From positions 2,070,001 to 2,134,000 of the forward strand of contig NZ_CP123622.1 in assembly GCF_029873255.1 (NCBI RefSeq): a DNA stretch of 64,000 bases. Direction: 5' to 3'. This document shows, one piece after another, positions 53,484 to 62,056 of the stretch. Numbering within the stretch: position 1 is the first letter of the stretch; each line of letters opens with the position of its first letter. Position numbers and translations under genes: made by a program. The DNA is from Pigmentibacter sp. JX0631. GTDB taxonomy: Bacteria; Bdellovibrionota_B; Oligoflexia; Silvanigrellales; Silvanigrellaceae. The notes under the pieces were generated by a model. It saw only the letters and a list, made by a program, of their open reading frames with translations. It did no database searches and had not been told where the DNA came from.

Positions 53484-53709
53484 TTACTTACATAAATCAT
53501 CTAATGCAAGTCTTAAGCCATATGCGCCGACAGATTGGTTTTCAAAACTCCAGTTACCTCCCATTTTAGTGCCAAGCTTCACACTTCTATAGGTTCCATT
53601 ATTTTGTAAAATATTGCCTTCATAAATTATGCTTCCAACATCCATAGGAGAAGTGTAGCATGTACAGAATTATATCCAGGGGCTACATACCAAGTGTATT
53701 CTTTTTTTC
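53484..53709 (-). pseudogene. Frameshifted fragment of a secreted-type protein gene
   Basis: Two protein-like frames join here. The first reads KKEYTWYVAPGYNSVHA directly after the phosphatase stop. The second, shifted by one base near 53655-53660, continues YTSPMDVGSIIYEGNI and runs to LRLALDDLCK and a TAA at 53484. Together they read as one ~70-residue domain end. No start with a ribosome site exists in either frame. The parent family was not recognised. Confidence 0.55.
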
Positions 53710-53710
53710 A

Positions 53711-54667
53711 TTATGGAGTTGCTACTTCGCAACCCCTAAATTGTGTAATAATAGAACGAATTCTTTCTATTTTAGAACTAAGTTCTAAATCTTCTTGAAC
53801 AAAAGGAGTGACTAAATTGTTCCATTCTGATGTCATAAAGCCTTTACAACCAGTCATCCATTCTTGATAAAAAAGTTTTTGATTGTGTCTTAATGAATGA
53901 TTATTTGAATATTCAGGCGTATAATTACTTTCATTTTTAATATTATTATAGAAAATTGGATCTATATTTTGTAAAGATTCATTTACAACTCTTAATACAT
54001 TTTCTTTTGAAATTAATCCCAATCGATAAAATTGAATTGCTAAATCCACTCCAGTAAAATAAGGTGTTTGTCCTTGGAAAATTTCAAACGATTGTCTTGT
54101 ATTACTTGATGAATAATTAACTATATTTAAATTTGCAGCAGCGTATACATAGTGAATAAATACAATCAGCCTAGAACCATATTTATCTTGCAAAGTTTTG
54201 TAGACATCAGGATCAAATTCCCCATTATCACCAATTAGGATAAATGTTGAATTAGGATGCGCTTCAATTATAGGTGTGATTGCATTCAATTTTGCATCTA
54301 ATGTTTTTTCACCAATTTTTTTGTTAAGAAAATAAGCTTTTGATGGAAAAGGAAATTCATTTTTCTTTAAAAAATGGACAGATAATTTTCCTAATTGACC
54401 TGGTGCACCTGAAACAAAGAAAATTTCTCTTCCCACAGTACCATTGCTACCTTTTCCGTTTTCATAAAATAATTGATAAACGAGATCTATTGCAAAAAAT
54501 GCTTGAGATCTAGAACCATGCTCAACCATTTTCATCGTTCCAGCTTTTAGTCCCGTTATTTTAATAGTGTCATCAATATCAGAAATTATAAAAATCTTTT
54601 GCGGATATGCAGTCATTGAAATTAGTAAGAAGATAAGAGCTGCTAAAATAAAAATAAATTTTTTCAT
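53711..54667 (-). CDS. App1-type (DUF2183/LNS2-like) HAD phosphatase, secreted
   Basis: This 318-residue protein has a signal peptide (about 1-22) and a HAD-like catalytic domain. ISDIDDTIKITGL holds the nucleophile DIDDT (30-34), FFVSGAPGQLGKL follows, then FPFPSKAYFLNKKIG and FILIGDNGEFDPDVY. This pattern belongs to the App1 phosphatidate phosphatase/DUF2183 group. Export suggests action on phosphate esters in the periplasm or outside the cell. The C-terminal ~100 residues are specific. The stop is followed at once by a decayed open frame. Confidence 0.8.
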   Translation of the reverse strand: MKKFIFILAALIFLLISMTAYPQKIFIISDIDDTIKITGLKAGTMKMVEHGSRSQAFFAIDLVYQLFYENGKGSNGTVGREIFFVSGAPGQLGKLSVHFLKKNEFPFPSKAYFLNKKIGEKTLDAKLNAITPIIEAHPNSTFILIGDNGEFDPDVYKTLQDKYGSRLIVFIHYVYAAANLNIVNYSSSNTRQSFEIFQGQTPYFTGVDLAIQFYRLGLISKENVLRVVNESLQNIDPIFYNNIKNESNYTPEYSNNHSLRHNQKLFYQEWMTGCKGFMTSEWNNLVTPFVQEDLELSSKIERIRSIITQFRGCEVATP

Positions 54668-54804
54668 ATCATCTCCCTTATGAATAATATTTTATCGGTT
54701 GTTTTTTTCCAAAATTGAGAAATATTTTTGATTATTAGTGTTTGTTTTTATTGAGTATTTTTTAGATTATAAGAAGAATTTAAAATAGTGAATCGAGAAA
54801 AGAA

Positions 54805-55536
54805 TTAAACCCCACGTTTATTGCCAAACAATAAAATATGTAATCTTGGTGTGTAGTTAAAGCCATATTTAAGACATTCATCATGTAGCCAAATATTAGC
54901 TAATTGTGACTCAACTGTAATACCTTCTGCCATTAAATAAATTTTATTTGCCTTTAATGAAAAATTTTCTACTATTTTCAATACTTCTTCCATGTCAGCA
55001 TCTTTAAAAGTTTTTCTGATTACAAATTTAAAATAGATATTATCTTGCTTTTTAGATAAATCAGACCAATGTTGGAAAGACTCAGTTACTATTTCTTCTC
55101 CACTATTATTGAATTTTGGTGAAATATTCCATTGCAATAAAGAATAATCGCTTGCAAGAAAATTTTTAATTTGCAAATGCGGAATGCGTGTTCCGTTACT
55201 TTCTACTTCACCAGTGTATTCTTTGCCTAGACTGCGTATTAAGACACCTAAATTATGAAGAGTTGGCTCACCGCCAGAAAGAATGAGATGTTTTTGTGGG
55301 TATTCTTTTATTTTTAGAAGAAGTTCATTTAAAGAATAACGTTTAAACAATTGGCCTTTTGTTAAGTTATTTTTGTCAATAGGATCGCTTTTGATTGTAT
55401 GTGTATAAGGAGTATCGCACCAAGTACAGCGTAAATTACAGATTTGAAAACGGATTAATAATGAAGGTTTTCCACTGTTTGGACCTTCACCTTGTAAGCA
55501 AGGATAAATTTCATTAACTAAATAAGTTGCAGTCAT
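54805..55536 (-). CDS. queE: 7-carboxy-7-deazaguanine synthase QueE
   Basis: This 243-residue radical SAM enzyme has YPCLQGEGPNSGKPS followed by the cluster motif CNLRCTWC (Cys33, 37, 40; CX3CX2C), the QueE start pattern. HLILSGGEPTLH carries the GGE SAM motif. It converts carboxytetrahydropterin to carboxydeazaguanine in queuosine synthesis. It lies 16 bases after the QueD-like gene, so the pair forms a unit. Confidence 0.92.
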   Translation of the reverse strand: MTATYLVNEIYPCLQGEGPNSGKPSLLIRFQICNLRCTWCDTPYTHTIKSDPIDKNNLTKGQLFKRYSLNELLLKIKEYPQKHLILSGGEPTLHNLGVLIRSLGKEYTGEVESNGTRIPHLQIKNFLASDYSLLQWNISPKFNNSGEEIVTESFQHWSDLSKKQDNIYFKFVIRKTFKDADMEEVLKIVENFSLKANKIYLMAEGITVESQLANIWLHDECLKYGFNYTPRLHILLFGNKRGV

Positions 55537-55552
55537 TTGTAGTCTCTAACCA

Positions 55553-56482
55553 TTAAGAATAAATAGAACCTTTTGCTAAACCTTCGTAAGCTCGAATTTC
55601 TAAATCCTGATCGGTTGCTTGAAATAAACTTTTTATAAATTCTGCTATGTTTTCTACAGTACTTTCATGTTCTAACAAAAATACACATTCTTTTGGAAGA
55701 ATAACAGCAACCTCTCCTTGAGTTCCTTTATATTGCGCAACTATTAATTTTTCTTTAAATTCTGATATTTCAGGACAATGTTCTATTAATTCATGAATTA
55801 ATTTAGAATTCCAATTGGCATCTATATAATTTCTTGAAATAATATAAGAGTGGTTTAGTTTTTTAGCGATAAAATTACTTTTATCAGCATCAAATTTTCC
55901 ATTTTTGAAAACTTCAATTATATTGCTATGGCCATGAAATCTTTGGCAATTGCCATAATGATGACACAAGCTATGTGTATAGCTAAAGTAATTACTTTTA
56001 ACATGATCTTCATGGGGTCTTAATTTAACAATTACATTTGTTACATTTTCGGGGGAATTTCGAAGAATTGAGTGAGAAATTTCTTTTTCTAATAAAGAAA
56101 CATCTCCTTTGTCTAAAGATATTAAGGTTTCTCTTGATATTTTTCTTACAGAATTACTGTAAGTATTTATTGCAAAAATAGAATGTTGTTCTGCTTCTTT
56201 AAAGCCTGCCACAATTATTAACTGTGAATTGGATTGAAAACGAATACTGCTTGGTTTAACAAGCAATTTATGATCGAATTCGTGATCTATGGTACTTTTT
56301 GCTGATTTTTTTGCTAAACTAAAATCAAAAAGAACTCCATTTTTGTCTTTTTTACCTTCCCAAGTAACATCAACGTACCAGCTTTTTCCTTGTGGACCTG
56401 TACTAGGATATAAAATAGCACAGTCAAGCAAAGTAACATCTTGAATGAATATTTTGGTCGTACTCTGGGGTGTATTTAACAT
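55553..56482 (-). CDS. queD: Two-domain 6-carboxytetrahydropterin synthase (QueD-like)
   Basis: QueD makes 6-carboxytetrahydropterin, the QueE substrate. This 309-residue version is over twice the usual ~120 and seems to hold two PTPS-type domains. The N-terminal one has VDVTWEG and DFSLAKKSAKSTIDHEFDHK but no HGH zinc site. The C-terminal one has FSYTHSLCHHYGNCQRFHGH with the Cys and zinc His residues plus STVENIAEFI, but LNHSYI where LDH is usual. The active site may be shared between the two halves. Confidence 0.8.
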   Translation of the reverse strand: MLNTPQSTTKIFIQDVTLLDCAILYPSTGPQGKSWYVDVTWEGKKDKNGVLFDFSLAKKSAKSTIDHEFDHKLLVKPSSIRFQSNSQLIIVAGFKEAEQHSIFAINTYSNSVRKISRETLISLDKGDVSLLEKEISHSILRNSPENVTNVIVKLRPHEDHVKSNYFSYTHSLCHHYGNCQRFHGHSNIIEVFKNGKFDADKSNFIAKKLNHSYIISRNYIDANWNSKLIHELIEHCPEISEFKEKLIVAQYKGTQGEVAVILPKECVFLLEHESTVENIAEFIKSLFQATDQDLEIRAYEGLAKGSIYS

Positions 56483-56558
56483 AATTAGACAAAACCTTTT
56501 CTAAGTCAGAAGCTAAAATTCTTCTGTGGATTTGTCTTAGCGAAATAATGAATAGTGA

Positions 56559-57485
56559 TCAACCTAAAAGCTTTAAAGCCATTTCAGGGATTTGATTTGC
56601 TTGGGAAAGAACAGAAATTCCGGCTTTTTGCAATATGGTTTGTTGCACAACTTGAGAACTTTCCTCTGCATAATCAGAGTCTTTGATTCTTGATTTTGCT
56701 GCTTCTAAGTTTTCAATAGTCATACCTGTGTTTGCAGCTGCGTATTGCATTCTGTTTTGGATGGCGCCTAAAATAGCTCGATATTCATTAACTTTATCAA
56801 TGGCCTTATCCAAACGAATCATACTGCGTTGAGCAAAAATCTTTTTATCAACTCTTGTTCCTTCTTCATCTGTTACAGTTCCTATTTCGAGAGAGCCCTC
56901 TCCACCTGTTAAAGCATTAATTTTTTCTAAATTAATTCTGATAATATGGGTAGGATTCCTAACCGTATAAAGATCATCTACTTCAGGGTAGTATGAAGCC
57001 CCAACTTGTATTTCTAACGGAGGAGGGTTGCTGTTTTCTTTCAGGACAGCCGGAATCTCTGCTGCTCCAGTGAGAAGTCGGGTTCCATTAAATTCAGTAG
57101 AATAGGCAATTCTATCAATTTCATCTTTAAGGGCAACAAATTCTTTTTGGATGTGCCCTCGCTCTAAATCTCCTATTGTATCACTCGCAGCTTGGACTGA
57201 GAGTTCTTTTAATCTTATCAGCATATTTGATATTTCGTTCAAACCACCTTCTGCCGTTTGTATTAAACTAATCCCGTCATGCGTATTGCGTTTTGCTTGG
57301 ATGAGACCTCTAACTTGTGAACGTAGTTTTTCAGAAATAGCAAGTCCCGCAGCGTCATCAGCTGCTCTATTAATTCTATACCCACTCGCAACTCTTTCAG
57401 TATGTTTAGCTAAAGCAAGGGTTGACACAGCTAAATTCCTCTGTGCATTGATTGAGCTAATATTCGTTTGTACCCTCAATCCCAT
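56559..57485 (-). CDS. fliC: Flagellin
   Basis: This 308-residue filament protein has an N-terminal D0/D1 helix, MGLRVQTNISSINAQRNL..., with SGYRINRAADDAAGLAIS. The C-terminal helix ends SVLSQANQIPEMALKLLG, the usual flagellin end. Only a short central region (about 130-220) separates D1 parts, so the filament should be smooth and thin. GGAG precedes the ATG. It lies 29 bases after the HEPN-like gene; no FliA-type promoter is evident in the gap. Confidence 0.95.
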   Translation of the reverse strand: MGLRVQTNISSINAQRNLAVSTLALAKHTERVASGYRINRAADDAAGLAISEKLRSQVRGLIQAKRNTHDGISLIQTAEGGLNEISNMLIRLKELSVQAASDTIGDLERGHIQKEFVALKDEIDRIAYSTEFNGTRLLTGAAEIPAVLKENSNPPPLEIQVGASYYPEVDDLYTVRNPTHIIRINLEKINALTGGEGSLEIGTVTDEEGTRVDKKIFAQRSMIRLDKAIDKVNEYRAILGAIQNRMQYAAANTGMTIENLEAAKSRIKDSDYAEESSQVVQQTILQKAGISVLSQANQIPEMALKLLG

Positions 57486-57514
57486 TTTTACTTCTCCGTG
57501 AAGGATTTACCCTC

Positions 57515-60436
57515 TTACTGAGTTTGGGCTTCTAGGTTTCTTCCTATTGTAAGGCAAGTTGAAATGATTTTATAGGCTTGGTGACGCATTGTTTCAATTT
57601 CATCACGCGCTTCCCATGTCAAGCCTTCATGTACGGCACGATTTCTACTATCTTGGAGAGAATGGACTAGTTTAATAAATTCAAAAAGTTCAATATCATC
57701 TGAAAAATTTAGGGAAATAATTTTATTTAATTGAAATTGGCATTCTTGCCTAGATGCTACTAAAAGTAACAAGGCAAATGCTTTGGGGCCATCCAAAGTA
57801 AAACGCTTTCCAGGCCTGTATAAACATATCGCCCGCAGCATTTTGCGTAATTTAAATTTACTAAAATAAGGAATGGTACGTATTGTTGGAAGATTGGCAA
57901 TATATTCTTCAAAAGCCGTCATTTTTTCAACGATACCTTTTCCGTAACCAATTGAGTCTAACCTTTTTGATAACTCTCCTTTTCTAATAATTGAATCAGT
58001 ATAAGCCTCAAAGGTATCCCGCATAGTTAACTCAACAGCTTTGCAATGCATATTAACAATAGGACTTAAATCTACAGCTTCATTCCCCCATTCTTTTGAT
58101 TGAATTAAGATCATTTCAGCTGTTCGGAGCGCACTCTTAGAATCAATTGATAAAGTAGTGCTATTAGGAATAAAAGATTTAATGACAAGATCGATATCTT
58201 GGGAAGATATTTTTTGATCATTTTTTATAGAGTTGTCATTTTGCGGAGGAATTAATTCTATTATTTTTTTTATAGCGTATTGCAATGCTGTATCTACTTT
58301 TTCATTTAGTCGCATAAATTGCAAAGTTTTAAATTCCTGTAAAATTTCTTCAGGATTAACTAAGGGAATTTCATTTATTATTTTTATTTTAATTTCATCA
58401 CTAATAGAAGGTTTAGAAATTAAGCGAATCAAAGCCTGGTGAGCTCTTGGATGTTTGGATTTTAACAATTCTACAATAGTGTGTTCCACAAAATCGATAT
58501 CAATATGTTGCAATGCTTGATATAATATAGCTTTAATTGCATCGTCAGAATCTAATTTTACTAGGGCTCTTACTATCCATCTTTTTTCAACATGTGGAGC
58601 GACCCGCAAACCTTCGCGTATAAATTTTTCATAGAAATCTTTTTCTTCACCACTTAAATTAGAATTTAAACAAACTTGCAGAATAGCTCCCCAACGCATG
58701 ATAGGTCTATCACTATAATAATTTCCATTCCAATCAGAGGAATCGCTATCATTTTCTTCTTCTGTTTGTTGGGAAGTATTGTCCAAAATTGATTGAATTA
58801 AATTAGATATATCTTTAAGAGTTTCTAAAGTTTTTTGAGTAATTGGTACTCTAAATTGATTTGCGCCTACTAAAATAGATTGGAAGCGTGATGTTACTTC
58901 TAGAATGTATTCATCTTTTTCCATGTTTCCACTAATTAATGTATTTCTAATAGTTTCTAATTCACTTTGAATTGCCAAACTTATTGTATGGAGGTCTAGC
59001 TTTGGAGCGCTTAATGCTATAGCAGTAAATGCCCAACTAGTTCCTGAAAAAGGTATAGTTTTATACAATTCATTCATAAAATAAGTAGAATAAGATCCGC
59101 CAATGGTTGCAGAATAAATTTTATCAACCCAGCGATCATATGTGCTGAGTTTTATATCCCCATTTTTCTTATGAAACATTTTTATATTACTTAACACTAT
59201 TTTTTCATGTAATATATAATTCTGAAGATTATATTTATCTGTATTGATGTTACCTAAAGCGAATACTTGGGCTAGTAGTAAATCGATATCACAATTTTTT
59301 TCAAATAAATTTTGCCAATCTTTTGTTTTTTTTGTAAGGAAAAAATTGTCATAATTTAAAAAAGTAAAATTTAAATCATTTGATAATTTATGCCAAATAT
59401 TAAAATTTTCGGGATTTGTAATTGATTCATTAAAAATTTCTGAAGCATATGGTTTGAAAAGACCCCATATTTTACAAACAGAAGGTTGTAATTTTTCAAC
59501 ATTTATTAAACCAATCTTGGGATCTTGCGCTAATATATTTATTAATATTGGATCTTTTAATTTTAAAATTACACATAATATTTTTAATAAATTTTCGAAA
59601 TTAGTTTCTGTAACCAAAATTTCTTGCAAAGATTTAGCTAATATTTCCTTGTTAAAGCAATTAAAGCCTGTGAAATTTGGTAAAATATTATTAGCGTTAT
59701 TATAGATAAAATCTTTGGCAGATTTCTGATTAAAGTTTTCACTTTGGTAATAAGAAATTTGATTATATATTAATTGAGATACCCTAATTAACTTGGTATT
59801 AATTAATTTGTTTAATATTGAATTTAATTCATCTATTTTTAACGAAAATCCTAAATAAAGTAAAGCCGATATTGCTGAGTTGCTTTTTAAAATTAAATTT
59901 CTTTCATTTTCAAGAATAGAAATAGCTATTTTATTAGCTTTTATCGATGAGTATCCTAAACTAAGAAATGTATTGAATCCTTTTGATAGGATGTAGTCTG
60001 GCAATTTATCATGAAATGAATTTTCGAAAGCTGAAATAAATCTTTCGTCAGAAGTTTGCTCAATATAATGGTAAATTGCATATAATATTTCGTCTACCTG
60101 AGTGTGCTTTTCTAGTAAATTTTTTATTCTGTGAGAAAAAGATGAGATTTTAGAGTTAGCTAATGCCATAATGCAGCTGCTTAATACACTTGCATTAGTT
60201 TCTTTTAATAACAAATAAGAAATGATCGCCCATTCACTACTCGGTGTACTAGGAAGTGAGAGTGAAGAAGCTAATTTTGATTTTTCTTCTTGGGTAGGAA
60301 TGAGAGACATAATTTGCCAAATAAGCAAATTTCCCTGCCAGGATTGAGAATTTTTTACCAACTTTTCTATTGCATTGTAGCGATCATTTGCATTTTCAGA
60401 ACGGACATATTGTTTTAAATCTTGAAAAATTGGCAT
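57515..60436 (-). CDS. Large helical-repeat protein with C-terminal HEPN-like motif
   Basis: The ATG at 60436 has GGGAG eight bases upstream; the frame could also open at a GTG at 60445. The 973-residue product is almost wholly alpha-helical. HEAT-like repeats are suggested at the N-terminus (ERLVKN-, IMALANSK- and LLKSKHPRAHQALIRLI-type units). The last ~110 residues carry RNRAVHEG (Arg931, His936), the Rx4H pattern of HEPN nucleases. No signal peptide or membrane segment. It lies between an aldehyde dehydrogenase gene and flagellin. Function unknown. Confidence 0.6.
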   Translation of the reverse strand: MPIFQDLKQYVRSENANDRYNAIEKLVKNSQSWQGNLLIWQIMSLIPTQEEKSKLASSLSLPSTPSSEWAIISYLLLKETNASVLSSCIMALANSKISSFSHRIKNLLEKHTQVDEILYAIYHYIEQTSDERFISAFENSFHDKLPDYILSKGFNTFLSLGYSSIKANKIAISILENERNLILKSNSAISALLYLGFSLKIDELNSILNKLINTKLIRVSQLIYNQISYYQSENFNQKSAKDFIYNNANNILPNFTGFNCFNKEILAKSLQEILVTETNFENLLKILCVILKLKDPILINILAQDPKIGLINVEKLQPSVCKIWGLFKPYASEIFNESITNPENFNIWHKLSNDLNFTFLNYDNFFLTKKTKDWQNLFEKNCDIDLLLAQVFALGNINTDKYNLQNYILHEKIVLSNIKMFHKKNGDIKLSTYDRWVDKIYSATIGGSYSTYFMNELYKTIPFSGTSWAFTAIALSAPKLDLHTISLAIQSELETIRNTLISGNMEKDEYILEVTSRFQSILVGANQFRVPITQKTLETLKDISNLIQSILDNTSQQTEEENDSDSSDWNGNYYSDRPIMRWGAILQVCLNSNLSGEEKDFYEKFIREGLRVAPHVEKRWIVRALVKLDSDDAIKAILYQALQHIDIDFVEHTIVELLKSKHPRAHQALIRLISKPSISDEIKIKIINEIPLVNPEEILQEFKTLQFMRLNEKVDTALQYAIKKIIELIPPQNDNSIKNDQKISSQDIDLVIKSFIPNSTTLSIDSKSALRTAEMILIQSKEWGNEAVDLSPIVNMHCKAVELTMRDTFEAYTDSIIRKGELSKRLDSIGYGKGIVEKMTAFEEYIANLPTIRTIPYFSKFKLRKMLRAICLYRPGKRFTLDGPKAFALLLLVASRQECQFQLNKIISLNFSDDIELFEFIKLVHSLQDSRNRAVHEGLTWEARDEIETMRHQAYKIISTCLTIGRNLEAQTQ

Positions 60437-60508
60437 TCTGTTCACTCCCTACCCAAAGTGATTTATAGTCAAAAAATACTTTGGGGGCAATTAAAAACAA
60501 AAAGGAGA

Positions 60509-62056
60509 TTAAATTTTAACTGTGTAATCAGTTGGATTAATATAGTGAGTATCCATTTGTGCAAGTTGCAAAGTTCCGCTCATATCCCAATTAACAGATT
60601 GCCACTTTGTAAATTGATCAACAACCCAAATTCCTGATTGTCTACTGCCATTTCCGCTTTTTCCATTCCCTCCAAAAGGAAGATGCGCTTCAGCACCCGT
60701 CGTACTGTTATTTATACTTGTCATTCCAGCTGAAATTTCTGTCCTAAAACGATATGCAGATTGAACATTGTTTGTATATATAGCTGAACTTAATCCATAC
60801 CCTGTTTTATTTGCTAAATATATAGCTTCATCAAGGTCACTAAAAGATAAAAGATTGAATATTGGGCCAAATGTTTCAGTTGAGAAGATAGCGTCTTCAG
60901 CTGTGACGTTGTCAACAATACTTGGAAATGCATAATATCCTAAGTTTGCATTTCCAGAAAAATTTTCTGGTTTTACAGTATCAGTGATACGGCCATTCTT
61001 TGCAGTTAATAATTTATGATGAGGTTTTACTAAATTTTCCAAGTTATCAATATGTTTCTTTAAAAATTTTTCACTAATCATAGGTCCATAAAATATGGTT
61101 TCATTTAATGGATTTCCAATATGAATATTTGTAACTTTATCGAGTAATTTTTTAGTAAGTGATTCTTTAATTGATTTATGCACAATTAAGTTACCTAATG
61201 ATGTGCAGCGTTGACCAGCTGTGCCAAAACCTGCCCACAAAGCTCCATTTACAACAAGATCTAGATCAGCATCTGGCATGACAACCATCGGATTTTTACC
61301 GCCAAGCTCTAAACAAGGAGTTTGCAAATTACGGCCACAAATTTCACCAATTTGTTTTCCAACCTCTGTACTTCCGGTAAATCCTATTTTATCTATCAAT
61401 CCCTCATCGACCAAAGAAACTAATGCAGCACCTGTTTTTGTACCTGAACCAAAAACAACATGGAAAACATTCTTTGGAACTCCTGCTGCGTATAACATTT
61501 CAGCAAAAATCATAGACAAATATGGTGTGTCTTCTGATGGTTTCCATACACAGACATTTCCGCAAACCAAAGCAGGAATAAAATACCAACTTGGAACTGC
61601 AAAAGGAAAATTTCCAGCGGTTATACAAGCAAATACACCAAGTGGTCTGCGATAAGTATACAATTCTTTGTTGCGCATTTCGCTCGGTACAGTTTGTCCG
61701 TATAATCTTCTGCCTTCAGAAATAAAAAAATAACAAGTATCAATGGCTTCTTGAATATCACCACGAGCTTCCTTTATAGGCTTGCCCATTTCTCTGGTTA
61801 ATATCTGTGCCAAGGATTCCTTATTTTTTTCTATTAGTTTAGCAAAATTTGCTATAATTCCTGCACGAATCGGTGGGGGAGTGTTTTTCCAATTTTCCCA
61901 ACCTTTTTTTGCTTCACTACAGGCTTCTCGACACTCATCTTTAGTTGCATTTGCAAAAACAGCTACAGTATCTTCTTTATTTGCTGGGTTTATTGAAGGA
62001 AATTGATCTGTCCCTATGGTTCTTTTACCAGAAATAATAGATGAAATTGCACTCAT
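60509..62056 (-). CDS. NAD(P)-dependent aldehyde dehydrogenase
   Basis: This 515-residue ALDH-fold enzyme has ITAGNFPFAVPSWYF, WKPSEDTP and GFTGSTEVG (cofactor site). The catalytic Glu is in LELGGKNP and the nucleophile Cys in AGQRCTS. The end SINNSTTGAEAHLPFGGNGKSG resembles the ALDH7 (aminoadipate-semialdehyde/piperideine-6-carboxylate) group more than betaine aldehyde types. The substrate is unproven. Its ATG lies within the stop of the ABC transporter gene (four-base overlap). Confidence 0.88.
   Translation of the reverse strand: MSAISSIISGKRTIGTDQFPSINPANKEDTVAVFANATKDECREACSEAKKGWENWKNTPPPIRAGIIANFAKLIEKNKESLAQILTREMGKPIKEARGDIQEAIDTCYFFISEGRRLYGQTVPSEMRNKELYTYRRPLGVFACITAGNFPFAVPSWYFIPALVCGNVCVWKPSEDTPYLSMIFAEMLYAAGVPKNVFHVVFGSGTKTGAALVSLVDEGLIDKIGFTGSTEVGKQIGEICGRNLQTPCLELGGKNPMVVMPDADLDLVVNGALWAGFGTAGQRCTSLGNLIVHKSIKESLTKKLLDKVTNIHIGNPLNETIFYGPMISEKFLKKHIDNLENLVKPHHKLLTAKNGRITDTVKPENFSGNANLGYYAFPSIVDNVTAEDAIFSTETFGPIFNLLSFSDLDEAIYLANKTGYGLSSAIYTNNVQSAYRFRTEISAGMTSINNSTTGAEAHLPFGGNGKSGNGSRQSGIWVVDQFTKWQSVNWDMSGTLQLAQMDTHYINPTDYTVKI

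Noticed and set aside
57486-57600. Possible sigma-28 promoter before flagellin
   Set aside because: A TAAA is present near the end of the upstream gene, but the spacing and the GCCGATAA half do not match well enough.
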